Positions 50,481 to 59,059 of a DNA stretch of 64,000 bases are shown one piece after another. The notes beneath the pieces are model-generated. The model was not told the origin of the DNA, ran no database searches, and worked only from the letters and a program-made list of their open reading frames with translations. The stretch comes from Gymnodinialimonas ceratoperidinii (GTDB lineage Bacteria > Pseudomonadota > Alphaproteobacteria > Rhodobacterales > Rhodobacteraceae), in the NCBI RefSeq assembly GCF_019297855.1, contig NZ_CP079194.1:793501-857500 (forward strand). The letters are read 5' to 3'. The translations under genes were made by a program, and so were the position numbers. How positions within the stretch are numbered: the first letter of the stretch is position 1; each line of letters begins with the position of its first letter.

Positions 50481-52180
50481 GGCCGCGGCTCCACGGCAGA
50501 GCGGTGGCCGGGCCCATGCTCGTGCCACGCCAGCGGCGCGGGCTCCCACCCGAGCGGGCGCAGGGTGGAAGGCACCTCGTCGGTCTCCACCGCGAAATCC
50601 ACCTCGCGGCGGTCCAGCGCGGGCACGGCTGAGATCAGCTTGCGCGTGTAGGGATGCTGCGGGGCGGAGAGGACCTCTGTCGAGGGGCCGATCTCGACGA
50701 TCTGGCCTGCGTAGATCACTGCGATGCGGTGGGCGATGCGCTCCACCACGCCCATGTCGTGGGAGACGAAGAGGTAGGCGAGGTCGAACTCGCGCTGCAG
50801 GTCCACCAGCAGGTCCAGCACCTTGGCCTGCACCGAGACGTCCAGCGCCGAGACCGCCTCGTCCAGCACGAGGATCTTCGGTTCGGGCATCAGGGCGCGG
50901 GCGATGCAGATGCGCTGACGCTGGCCGCCCGAGAACTCATGCGGGTAGCGCTCCAGCGAATCCGTGGGCAGGTCCACCTTGTCGAGCAGCATGCGCATCC
51001 GGTCCTCCGCTGCGCGGTCCACCTTGCGGCCCGCCGCGATCACCGGCTCGGCCAGCAGGGTGCGCACGTTCATCCGCCCGTTGAGCGAGGCATTGGGGTT
51101 CTGGAACACCATTTGCACCGCGCGCGGGCCACCGGCCGAGATCTCTCCCCGCGTCGGCTCATTCAACCCGAGGATCGCGCGCGCCATGGTGGACTTGCCC
51201 GAGCCGCTTTCGCCAACGATGCCGAGCGTCTCGCCCGGTTGCAGCTCGAAGGAAACGTTGGAGACGGCGTGCACCTCGCCCTTCGCGGGCCGCAGGAAGC
51301 CCCCGCCCACGGGAAAACGTACGGCAAGGTCGCGAACCGCCAGTGCCGGGGTGCCGGGCGCTTGGCGTGCCTCGGGCGCAGCGGCGCCGTGGCGGAAGTG
51401 CGGCACGGCCGAGAGCAGGTGCTGCGTGTAGGGATGGGTCGGCCTGTCGATGATGTCGTTCGTCGTGCCAGCCTCCACGACCTTGCCGTGCTGCATCACC
51501 ACGGTCTTGTCGGCGATCCCCGCGACGACGCCGATGTCGTGGGTGATGAAGATCAGCCCGGTCCGGGTCTCGCGCTGCAACTCGGCCAGCAGGGCGAGGA
51601 TCTGCGCCTGGATCGTCACGTCGAGCGCCGTGGTCGGCTCATCTGCGATCAGCAGGCGCGGCTCGCTCGCCAGCGCCATGGCGATCATGATCCGCTGCAG
51701 CATCCCGCCCGACATCTGGTGTGGCGCTTGATCCAGCCGGCGCGCGGCATCGGGGATGCGCACCCGGTCGAGCGCGCGGATCGCTGCATCGCGCACCGCG
51801 CGCCCCGAGAGGCCATGGCGCTTTGCAAAGATCTCGCCGATCTGGGTGCCGACCTTCAGCACCGGGTTGAGCGAGGTCATCGGTTCCTGAAAGATCATCC
51901 CGATCTCGCGCCCGCGCAGGCCCTGCATCTCGGCCTCGGTCGCGGTGACGAGGTCGCGGGTGCCGTCGAGCAGGATCTGCCCGCCAAGGATGCGCCCGCC
52001 GCCGTAATCCACCAGCCGGTTGATCGACATCGCCGTGACCGACTTGCCCGAGCCGCTTTCGCCGACGATCGCCAGCGTCTCGCCCGGCGCCACGTCGAAG
52101 CTGACACCGTGGACAACCTCTTTCTCCTGCCCCGCGCGCCCGAAGCCCACGCGGAGGTCCCTGACCGATAGAAGCGTCAT
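50477..52180 (-). CDS. Peptide-type ABC transporter ATPase, fused DppD-DppF form (peptidoglycan-recycling operon)
   Basis: A 567-residue double ATPase. First domain: GESGSGKSV near residue 40, [16 protein letters not shown] and [15 protein letters not shown]; second domain: GESGSGKST near residue 327, [16 protein letters not shown] and [15 protein letters not shown]. It powers the two permeases encoded just upstream (4-bp overlap). Similar in architecture to the 28361-30016 gene, but a separate system. Context with murQ and anmK suggests uptake of muropeptides or anhydroMurNAc compounds. Confidence 0.88.
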   Translation of the reverse strand: MTLLSVRDLRVGFGRAGQEKEVVHGVSFDVAPGETLAIVGESGSGKSVTAMSINRLVDYGGGRILGGQILLDGTRDLVTATEAEMQGLRGREIGMIFQEPMTSLNPVLKVGTQIGEIFAKRHGLSGRAVRDAAIRALDRVRIPDAARRLDQAPHQMSGGMLQRIMIAMALASEPRLLIADEPTTALDVTIQAQILALLAELQRETRTGLIFITHDIGVVAGIADKTVVMQHGKVVEAGTTNDIIDRPTHPYTQHLLSAVPHFRHGAAAPEARQAPGTPALAVRDLAVRFPVGGGFLRPAKGEVHAVSNVSFELQPGETLGIVGESGSGKSTMARAILGLNEPTRGEISAGGPRAVQMVFQNPNASLNGRMNVRTLLAEPVIAAGRKVDRAAEDRMRMLLDKVDLPTDSLERYPHEFSGGQRQRICIARALMPEPKILVLDEAVSALDVSVQAKVLDLLVDLQREFDLAYLFVSHDMGVVERIAHRIAVIYAGQIVEIGPSTEVLSAPQHPYTRKLISAVPALDRREVDFAVETDEVPSTLRPLGWEPAPLAWHEHGPGHRSAVEPRP

Positions 52181-53019
52181 GCCCGGCCTCCCCCTTGCGA
52201 TTTCGGATCGGTGATGTCGCGCAGCGCGTCACCCAACAGGTTGAAGCCCAGAACGGCGAGCATGATCGTCGCCGCCGGGAAGATCAGCAGCCAGGGCGCC
52301 ATCTCCATCAGGTTGCGGCTGTCCGAGAGCATCAGCCCGAGCGACGGGTCCGGCGGCTGCGTGCCAAGGCCGAGGAAGCTCAGCGCCGCCTCGGTCAGCA
52401 GCGCCCAGGCCAGCGCCAGCGTGTATTGCACGGTCAGCGGTGCTACGAGGTTGCCGAGCAGGTGGCGGGACATGATGTAGCTGCGCGAACTGCCGAAGGT
52501 GCGCGCGGCGTCGACGAAGCTGCGGGTCTTGAGCGACAGCGCCGGCCCTCGCGCCACGCGGGTGAAGATCGGCGTGTAGACCACGGCGATGGCAAGGATC
52601 GAGGTCCACATGCTCGCCTGCAGGATGGCCACGATCAGCAGCGCCAGAAGGATCGCGGGGAAGGCCAGCAGCACGTCCATGGTGCGCATCGTGGCCCCGT
52701 CCCAGAGCCCGCCGAACCACGCGGCGGTCAGCCCGAGCACGGTGCCGAGGGTCGCCGCGATAGTGACCGAGGAAAGCGCCACCACGAAGGAGCGTCCGAT
52801 CCCCTCCATCAGGCGGCTCAACATGTCGCGCCCGAAGAGGTCGGTGCCGAGCAGGTAGGTGGAGCTCGGCCCTTGCAAGCGGGACAGCCGGTCCTGAGCC
52901 AGCGGATCATGGGGCGTCAGGCCAAGCAGGCCGAGGAGGGCGGCAAGCCCGAGAAGACCGATCAGGACGAGACTGATCCGCCCGGCGGGATGGCGGGCCA
53001 GCGCGCGCAGCAGGCTCAT
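52177..53019 (-). CDS. Peptide-type ABC permease (DppC-like)
   Basis: A 280-residue inner-membrane permease with an N-terminal helix (ISLVLIGLLGLAALLGLLGL), YLLGTDLFGRDMLSRLMEGI and the coupling loop DAARTFGSSRSYIMSRHLLGN, all DppC-type. It overlaps both neighbours by 4 bp, so the four transporter genes of this system are tightly coupled. Confidence 0.88.
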   Translation of the reverse strand: MSLLRALARHPAGRISLVLIGLLGLAALLGLLGLTPHDPLAQDRLSRLQGPSSTYLLGTDLFGRDMLSRLMEGIGRSFVVALSSVTIAATLGTVLGLTAAWFGGLWDGATMRTMDVLLAFPAILLALLIVAILQASMWTSILAIAVVYTPIFTRVARGPALSLKTRSFVDAARTFGSSRSYIMSRHLLGNLVAPLTVQYTLALAWALLTEAALSFLGLGTQPPDPSLGLMLSDSRNLMEMAPWLLIFPAATIMLAVLGFNLLGDALRDITDPKSQGGGRA

Positions 53020-53978
53020 GATTTGCCTCCGTAGCGGATACGCGGATCGAGCGCCGCGTAGGCGAGGTCGACCAGCAGGTTCACCAGCATGAAGTTGAAG
53101 GCGATGAAGAGGATCACCCCCTGCACCAGCGCGTAGTCGCGCTCGAGGATCGCATCGAGCACCACGCGGCCAAGGCCCGGCAGGGCGAAGATCTGCTCCA
53201 CGATGACGGCGCCGCCCAGAAGGTAGCCGAACTCCACCCCGCTCAGCGTCAGCACCGGAATCAGCGCGTTCGGCAGGGCGTGGCGCCAGATGACGTAGCC
53301 CTGGCTGAACCCCTGCGAGCGGGCGGTGCGCACGTAATCCTCGCTCAGGATGTCGAGCATCGCGGCACGGGTGATGCGGGTGACGGCGGCGGCGAAGGCG
53401 GTGCCAAGCGCGAAGGCCGGCAGGATCATCTGCGCGAGATTGCCGAGCGGGTTCTCGGAGAAGGTGACCTGGCGGCCCATGGTGGGCAGCACGCCGAAGC
53501 CCACGGAAAGGATGTAGATGGAAAGAAGCGCCACGACGAAGTTGGGCATGGATTGGCCCATCATGGCGAAAATGCGCACGATCAGGTCCGAGGGCCGGTT
53601 GGCGCGCGTCGCGGCGTAGACCCCGGCCGGCAGGCCGATCGCCAGCGCAATGACCATCGACATCAGCGCCAGTTGCAGGGTCAGGGGAAAGCGTTCGAGG
53701 ATCAGGTCCAGCACCGGCTGCCCATAGGTAATGGAAATGCCCAGATCACCCTGCAACAGCCCGCCAAGCCAGCGGAAATATTGCACGAACCAGTTCTGAT
53801 CGAGCCCGAAATAGACGGTCAGTGCCTCGCGCTGCGCGGGCGTCAACATGCCGGCCTCGGTGCCCAACATCGCCGTGATGGCGTCGCCGGGCACCAGCCT
53901 TATCGCAACGAAGACGAAGATCGAGACACCCAACATGACCAGCGGAAAAACCGCGAGGCGTCTGAGAAGATAATTCAT
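53016..53978 (-). CDS. Peptide-type ABC permease (DppB-like)
   Basis: A 320-residue inner-membrane permease: N-terminal LLRRLAVFPLVMLGVSIFVF, FGLDQNWFVQYFRWLGGLLQ, and the cytoplasmic TARSQGFSQGYVIWRHALPN loop of DppB proteins. It follows the binding-protein gene by only 25 bp with no intervening hairpin, unlike the other three uptake systems in this window. Confidence 0.9.
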   Translation of the reverse strand: MNYLLRRLAVFPLVMLGVSIFVFVAIRLVPGDAITAMLGTEAGMLTPAQREALTVYFGLDQNWFVQYFRWLGGLLQGDLGISITYGQPVLDLILERFPLTLQLALMSMVIALAIGLPAGVYAATRANRPSDLIVRIFAMMGQSMPNFVVALLSIYILSVGFGVLPTMGRQVTFSENPLGNLAQMILPAFALGTAFAAAVTRITRAAMLDILSEDYVRTARSQGFSQGYVIWRHALPNALIPVLTLSGVEFGYLLGGAVIVEQIFALPGLGRVVLDAILERDYALVQGVILFIAFNFMLVNLLVDLAYAALDPRIRYGGKS

Positions 53979-54003
53979 GTCGGGTGCCTGTCCGTTCGTC
54001 TCG

Positions 54004-55521
54004 TTATTCTGCCAGCGTCACGTTGGTGAGGCCGAACAGCGTGCCGGTGGGCGAGGAGGTGAAGCCGGAAACGGCCTCGGTCTGCGCCGTGTAGGTGTTG
54101 CCGGTGAACAGCCAGATCCAGGGCGACATCTCGGCCAGATGGCTCTCGAAGTTTGCGAAGATCTCGGCGCGGGCGGCCTCGTCGGTCTCGGCGCGGCCCT
54201 CGTTCATCAGGCTGTCCAGCGTGTCGTCGATGTAGTTGGCGACGCCCTGCAGGTTGCCGTCCCGGGTCCAGTAGCGGTTGTACATGGTGTAGGGATCGAC
54301 GCGACCGCCGTTCAGCGCCACGGCCATGTCGAAGTCGGCGGCCAGCCAGCGGTCGATGTAGACGCTGAGTTCCAGCATCTCGATCTCCAGCGTGATGCCC
54401 ACTTCCGACAGTTGCGATTGCAGCACCTGCGCCACGGCCGAGGCGGTGGGTGGCTCGCCGTTGGCCGCGATCACGGTGGCGGTGAAGCCGTCGGGATGAC
54501 CGGCCTCGGCCAGCAACTCGCGGGCGCGGTCCTGATCCTGCTCGTAGCAGAAGAGGCCGCTCGGGTCCGAGCGATAGGCCGGAGAGGTCAGCGGGCCGGT
54601 GACTTCGCCCTCGCCAAGCAGGGCCGCATCCAGCACGTCCTGCCGGTCGATGGCGCACCCGATGGCCTGGCGCAGCGCCAGCTCGCCCATCGGCTCACGC
54701 GAGGCGTTGAGCTGCAGCACGTAGTAGCTGAGCGTCGGGGCGGCATTGAGTTGCAGGCCGGGAGAATCCGGCACCAGCGTGGCGACCAACGGGTCGTTGA
54801 TTAGCGCGAAATCGGCCTGACCGGCGCGCAGGGCGGCCAGCAGGGCGGTCTCGTCGGGCAACACGCTGATGTTGATCCCATCATAGGCCACGTCGCCGCC
54901 GGCCCAATCCTCGAACGCGCCGAGCGTGGCGGAGGCGTTGGGTGTGCGCGCGTCGAGCGTGAAGGGACCGGAGCCGATCACCTCGGTATCCAGCGTCCCG
55001 GCCTCGATGGCCGAGGCGGGAACCACGGCGGCGTTGACCGAGGCCAGACCGTTCAGCAGCGGCGCATTGGGGGCGTCGAGTTCGAAGATCACCGTGTGGT
55101 CATCCGGGGTCTCGATGTTGACGATGGAGGTATAGTTGGCCCGCGCGATGGCGCCGGTTTCCTCGTTCAGGATGCGGTCGAAAGAGGCGCGCACATCGGC
55201 AGAGGTGACGGGCGTTCCGTCGTGGAACATCGCGTCGGCATCAAGCTGGAACGTCAGTTGCAGGCCATCGTCCGAGAAGCTCCAGCTTTCGGCCAGGGCA
55301 GGCTGCAATTCCAGCCCTTCGTCCAAGCGCACCAGCGGCTCGTAAAGCAGTTCCAGCAGGCGGATCGTGGCGAAGCCCGGCTGCGTGTGGGGGTCCAGAC
55401 CCGTGGCGTCCTGCGACCAGGCCAGATCGAGCGTTTGCGCCGATAGCGGCGCGGCGAGGGCGGTGCTGACGAGCGCCAGCGCCCGCGCCGTGGTCTTGGC
55501 GGTGTGTGTGATCGATTTCAT
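54004..55521 (-). CDS. Peptide-type ABC transporter substrate-binding protein (candidate muropeptide binder)
   Basis: A 505-residue family 5 solute-binding protein with a Sec signal peptide (basic MKSITHTAKTTAR, hydrophobic ALALVSTALAAPLSA, cleavage before QTLDL). LDLAWSQDATGLDPHTQ and EPLVRLDEGLELQPALAESW are family 5 features. Good GGGAGAT upstream of the ATG. It is encoded directly after murQ, so its ligand may be a peptidoglycan fragment. Family 5 proteins such as MppA and YejA are known to bind murein peptides or muropeptides, which supports but does not prove this. Confidence 0.87.
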   Translation of the reverse strand: MKSITHTAKTTARALALVSTALAAPLSAQTLDLAWSQDATGLDPHTQPGFATIRLLELLYEPLVRLDEGLELQPALAESWSFSDDGLQLTFQLDADAMFHDGTPVTSADVRASFDRILNEETGAIARANYTSIVNIETPDDHTVIFELDAPNAPLLNGLASVNAAVVPASAIEAGTLDTEVIGSGPFTLDARTPNASATLGAFEDWAGGDVAYDGINISVLPDETALLAALRAGQADFALINDPLVATLVPDSPGLQLNAAPTLSYYVLQLNASREPMGELALRQAIGCAIDRQDVLDAALLGEGEVTGPLTSPAYRSDPSGLFCYEQDQDRARELLAEAGHPDGFTATVIAANGEPPTASAVAQVLQSQLSEVGITLEIEMLELSVYIDRWLAADFDMAVALNGGRVDPYTMYNRYWTRDGNLQGVANYIDDTLDSLMNEGRAETDEAARAEIFANFESHLAEMSPWIWLFTGNTYTAQTEAVSGFTSSPTGTLFGLTNVTLAE

Positions 55522-55556
55522 TTCCGGATATCTCCCTTGGGTTGATGTACTGCGGT

Positions 55557-56489
55557 TCAGGCGGCGGAGTTTTTTCCCGCTCGTTCAATGGCTTTGCGCA
55601 GGAAACCGCCTTCGGCTTCCAGGATCGCGCGCGCCTTGTCGGCGTCGAGGTCGGTGATCTGCATCAGGATGGCGAGCTTCACGCTGCCGTCGCTTTTGCG
55701 CAGCAGGTCCTGCGCCTCTTTGGCGTCGCACCCGGTCGCGTCGCGCAACATCTCTTCGGCACGGTCCGCGAGTTTCTGGTTCGAGATCGTCACGTCGACC
55801 ATCCGGTTGCCCCAGGTCTTGCCGAGGCGGATCATGCTGGCGGTGCTCAGCATGTTGAGCACCATTTTCTGCGCCGTGCCTGACTTCAGTCGGGTCGACC
55901 CGGTGATGACCTCGGGCCCCACGACGGGGGAGATCGCGGCGTCAGCGATCTCGGTGATCGGAGAGCCCGGATTGCAGGACAGCGACGCGGTGAACGCGCC
56001 GACCTCCTTTGCATGGCGCAGTGCGCCGATGACATAGGGCGTGCGACCGCTGACCGCGATGCCGACGACCACATCGCGCGCCTCGAGATCAATGGCCTTG
56101 AGGTCTTCGGCGCCTTGATCGGCATCGTCCTCGGCCGCCTCGACCGGGTAGCGCAGGGCGCGTTCGCCGCCGGCGATCAAGCCGACGACCATCGTATCAG
56201 GCACCGAAAACGTCGGCGGGCATTCCGAGGCGTCGAGCACGCCGAGCCGCCCGCTGGTGCCTGCGCCGATGTAGATCAGCCGCCCGCCTTGGGAGATCGC
56301 CTCCACGATCTGGTCCACCGTGCGGGCAATTGCGGGGATCTCGGCGGCGACCGCTTTGGCCACGCCCTGATCCTCGACATTCATGCAGGTGACGATCTCG
56401 GACGCGGTCATCAGATCGATCTTGGCCGAACGCGGGTTGCGCGCCTCGGACACAAGTGATGCGAGGTCTGATCGAGTGGCGGTAGACAC
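55557..56489 (-). CDS. murQ: N-acetylmuramic acid 6-phosphate etherase
   Basis: A 310-residue SIS-fold lyase that removes D-lactate from MurNAc-6-phosphate to give GlcNAc-6-phosphate. The SIS core [21 protein letters not shown] contains the catalytic Glu89, preceded by [12 protein letters not shown], typical of MurQ. I start it at GTG 56489 because AAGGGGAG lies 8 nt upstream; the open frame to ATG 56543 would read through the AT-rich promoter. First gene of the leftward operon with the ABC importer, serine hydrolase and anmK. Divergent from the RpiR-type regulator. Confidence 0.93.
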   Translation of the reverse strand: MSTATRSDLASLVSEARNPRSAKIDLMTASEIVTCMNVEDQGVAKAVAAEIPAIARTVDQIVEAISQGGRLIYIGAGTSGRLGVLDASECPPTFSVPDTMVVGLIAGGERALRYPVEAAEDDADQGAEDLKAIDLEARDVVVGIAVSGRTPYVIGALRHAKEVGAFTASLSCNPGSPITEIADAAISPVVGPEVITGSTRLKSGTAQKMVLNMLSTASMIRLGKTWGNRMVDVTISNQKLADRAEEMLRDATGCDAKEAQDLLRKSDGSVKLAILMQITDLDADKARAILEAEGGFLRKAIERAGKNSAA

Positions 56490-56591
56490 GGCAGCGACTC
56501 CCCTTCTTGAGAGAAGATTGAATTTTTTATTCCCCCATGTCAATTTTTTTGTGATAAGTTATTCCAAACTGAGCAAAGCGGGTCGTGATCC
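56490..56591. promoter_or_regulatory. Divergent murQ / RpiR-type regulator control region with repeated motifs
   Basis: An AT-rich 102-bp gap. TTATTCC occurs at 56527-56533 and 56559-56565, 32 bp apart (about three helical turns). The first is part of the dyad GAATTTTTTATTC (56520-56532), the second of GATAAGTTATTCC (56553-56565, arms ATAA/TTAT). A minus-strand TTGACA lies at 56538-56543. The paired sites are good candidates for the SIS-domain regulator encoded next door. Confidence 0.5.
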
Positions 56592-57440
56592 TTGTCCATT
56601 CTCACCTTGATGCAGGCGCAGCTTGAAACCTTCTCGGCGGGCGAGCGACAGATCGCGAACACGATCCTCGATGATCCCGACATGATGGCCCGCCTGTCGT
56701 CGATCGAACTGGCGCGGAAGTCGGGGCGCAGTCAGTCTTCCGTGGTGAAATTCTGCCAGAAACTGGGCTTCTCGGGCTACCAGGACCTGCGATTGGAGAT
56801 CACCCGCGCCGCCGCCGCGGCCCGGAGCGCGCCCCTCGACGCGGTGCACAGCACCATCGACACCGGGGATGACGCGCTGATCACGGCGCAAAAGCTGTTG
56901 TCGAGCAAGATCAAGTCCCTGCAGGAAACCCTCGGCATCAACGCGCCCGGGCAGATGGACGCCGCCCGCGATATGCTTAACGGTGCGGCGCGGGTGCAGC
57001 TTTCCGGGGTCGGTGCGTCATCGCTCGTGGCCCGTGATTTCGCCTACAAGCTGCAGAAACTGGGCATTCCTGTGCTTTTCGACGGGGATAGTCACATCCA
57101 GATCGCCCATGCCGCGACCCTGACGGAAAGCGATGTGCTCGTGTCGCTCTCGCAATCGGGCACCAGTCTCGAGACGCTGCGCGTGGCCGAGACCGCGCGG
57201 CAACGCGGCGCGACGATCCTGACAGTGACAGGCCTGCATCCCAACCGGCTGGCGGAACTGGCCGATATCGCTCTGCGCACCGTGACCGATGAAGAACGGG
57301 TCCGCTCCTCGGCGATCACCTCGCGCGATGCGCAGCTGATCCTTCTCGACATGGTGTTCCTGCGGCTGGTGCAGATCCGCGATGGCGCGGTCGAGTTGAT
57401 CAGCGGCGCGGCCGAAGCAGTAGCCCCGCTGAAGCTGTAG
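56592..57440 (+). CDS. RpiR-family regulator (MurR-like)
   Basis: A 282-residue regulator: N-terminal HTH_6 domain (about 1-75; FSAGERQIANTILDDPDMM, and LARKSGRSQSSVVKFCQKLGF) and a C-terminal SIS domain (about 125-260; LSGVGASSLVARDFAYKLQ; VSLSQSGTSLETLRVAE). MurR, the repressor of murQ in Escherichia coli, has this architecture and senses MurNAc-6-phosphate; divergent placement from murQ supports the same role. The start is a TTG at 56592 or a GTG two codons earlier; neither has a clear ribosome-binding site. Confidence 0.87.
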   Translation: MSILTLMQAQLETFSAGERQIANTILDDPDMMARLSSIELARKSGRSQSSVVKFCQKLGFSGYQDLRLEITRAAAAARSAPLDAVHSTIDTGDDALITAQKLLSSKIKSLQETLGINAPGQMDAARDMLNGAARVQLSGVGASSLVARDFAYKLQKLGIPVLFDGDSHIQIAHAATLTESDVLVSLSQSGTSLETLRVAETARQRGATILTVTGLHPNRLAELADIALRTVTDEERVRSSAITSRDAQLILLDMVFLRLVQIRDGAVELISGAAEAVAPLKL

Positions 57441-57449
57441 CCGCCGCGC

Positions 57450-57485
57450 AAAAACCAAGACCCGCGCGAGGGGCGCGGGCCTTGG
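57450..57485 (-). terminator. Intrinsic terminator of ccr
   Basis: On the minus strand a 12-bp stem with one mismatch (57455-57467 with 57473-57485, loop GAGGG) is followed directly by TTTTT (complement of 57450-57454). It lies 26 bp after the ccr stop and 15 bp after the convergent regulator stop, and is the clearest rho-independent terminator in the window. Confidence 0.88.
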
Positions 57486-57510
57486 CCCAAGTGAACAAGC
57501 TCGGGCGCGG

Positions 57511-58821
57511 TCAGCCGGCCTTGGGGCCTGCCTCCAACACATCTTCGAGAGTGCGCAGCCCGGTGCGCGGCGCCTGAACCAGAACCGACATATTGCCGGG
57601 CTTGTGCTCGTTGCGCAGCATCTTGGTGTGGGCGCCGGGCAGTTCCTCCCAAGGGAAGACCTCGGACATGCAGGGGTCCAGCCGCTGCTCGCACATCAAT
57701 TTGTTAGCGGCGGCGGCCTGCTTGAGGTGGGCGAAGTGGCTGCCCTGCAGGCGTTTCTGATGCATCCACATGTAACGCACGTCGAAGGTGCAGTTGAAGC
57801 CCGAGGTGCCGGCGCAGATCACCACCATGCCGCCCTTCTTGCAGACCAGCGTGGAGACCGGGAAGGTCGCCTCGCCGGGGTGCTCGAAGACCATGTCGAC
57901 GTTGTTCCCCTTGCCGGTGATGTCCCAGATCGCCTTGCCGAACTTGCGGGCTTCCTTGAACCAATCGGCATATTCCGGCGTGTTGACCTTGGGCAGCTGG
58001 CCCCAGCAGTTGAAGTCCTTGCGGTTGATCACGCCCTTGGCGCCGAGGCCCATGACGAATTCGCGCTTGTCCTCGTCCGAGATTACCCCGATCGCATTGG
58101 CACCTGCCGTGTTGATCAACTGGATCGCATAGGAGCCGAGGCCGCCCGAGGCGCCCCAGACCAGCACGTTCTGGCCGGGCTTGAGGTCATGGGGTTCATG
58201 GCCGAACAGCATCCGGTAGGCGGTCGCCAACGTCAGCGTGTAGCAGGCGCTTTCCTCCCAGGTCAGGTGCTTAGGGCGCGGCATGAGCTGCTGCGCCTGC
58301 ACATTGGTGAACTGCGCGAAGGAGCCGTCGGGCGTCTCGTAGCCCCAGATCCGCTGCGAGGTGGAGAACATCGGGTCGCCGCCGTTGCACTCCTCGTCGT
58401 CGCCGTCGTCCTGGTTGCAGTGGATCACCACCTCGTCGCCGACCTTCCAGCGCTTCACCTTCTCACCCACCGCCCAGACGATCCCCGAGGCGTCGGAGCC
58501 CGCAATGTGATAGGGCGCGCCGTGGCCGTCGAAGGGGCTGATCGGCTGGCCGAGCCCGGCCCAGACACCGTTGTAGTTCACGCCCGCCGCCATCACGAGG
58601 ACCAGCACCTCGTTGCTGTCGAGCACCGGCGTATCCACGACCTCGACCTCGAAGGCCTGATCCGGCTCGCCATGGCGCTCGCGGCGGATGGTCCAGGCGT
58701 ACATCTTGGGCGGTACGTAGCCCATCGGGGGCATCTCGCCCATCTCGTAGAGGTCTTTCATCGGCGCATCGTAGGGGGCGGCGGTGGTGGGCGCGTCTAG
58801 GGCCATGGTGCTCTCCGTCAT
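57511..58821 (-). CDS. ccr: Crotonyl-CoA carboxylase/reductase
   Basis: A 436-residue MDR-superfamily enzyme of the ethylmalonyl-CoA pathway that reductively carboxylates crotonyl-CoA to ethylmalonyl-CoA with NADPH and CO2. Ccr-specific stretches are YVPPKMYAWTIRRERHG, HCNQDDGDDEECNGGDPMFS and VFEHPGEATFPVSTLVCKKG; LVWGASGGLGSYAIQL binds NADPH. Another ATG lies at 58827, but GAAGG is only 2 nt from it and 8 nt from ATG 58821, so I take 58821. The mutase acting on its product, after epimerisation, is ecm at 60721. Confidence 0.94.
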   Translation of the reverse strand: MTESTMALDAPTTAAPYDAPMKDLYEMGEMPPMGYVPPKMYAWTIRRERHGEPDQAFEVEVVDTPVLDSNEVLVLVMAAGVNYNGVWAGLGQPISPFDGHGAPYHIAGSDASGIVWAVGEKVKRWKVGDEVVIHCNQDDGDDEECNGGDPMFSTSQRIWGYETPDGSFAQFTNVQAQQLMPRPKHLTWEESACYTLTLATAYRMLFGHEPHDLKPGQNVLVWGASGGLGSYAIQLINTAGANAIGVISDEDKREFVMGLGAKGVINRKDFNCWGQLPKVNTPEYADWFKEARKFGKAIWDITGKGNNVDMVFEHPGEATFPVSTLVCKKGGMVVICAGTSGFNCTFDVRYMWMHQKRLQGSHFAHLKQAAAANKLMCEQRLDPCMSEVFPWEELPGAHTKMLRNEHKPGNMSVLVQAPRTGLRTLEDVLEAGPKAG

Positions 58822-58879
58822 TGTCATATCCTTCGCCGGCGGCGATGCCGCGCTGCGGAATCAAATGCTGCTGATGCGA

Positions 58880-58908
58880 GGAATATTAATCACGAAGAAA
58901 TAATGCAA
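58880..58908 (-). promoter_or_regulatory. Candidate ccr promoter
   Basis: On the minus strand TTGCAT (58908-58903) and TATTCC (58885-58880) are separated by 17 bp, in an AT-rich part of the 232-bp gap upstream of ccr, giving a transcription start about 50 bp before the start codon. The hexamers match only partly. Confidence 0.35.
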
Positions 58909-59059
58909 CCCTGAATTGCCAGTTTGGGTAATTTTATGTCGTCGCGGATTTAGCGCGCCATGGGATACCCAGAGAGACACAGGGCACGCCGATGCCTTCT
59001 GGTGGCGACCAGTTGTAGGAGGTTGCAACGATGGGGGAGCGGGAAAGCGGCGCGGCGGT

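Noticed and set aside
56490-56543. An ATG start for murQ at 56543
   Set aside because: It would translate the AT-rich promoter region; the GTG at 56489 has an excellent ribosome-binding site and gives the usual MurQ length.
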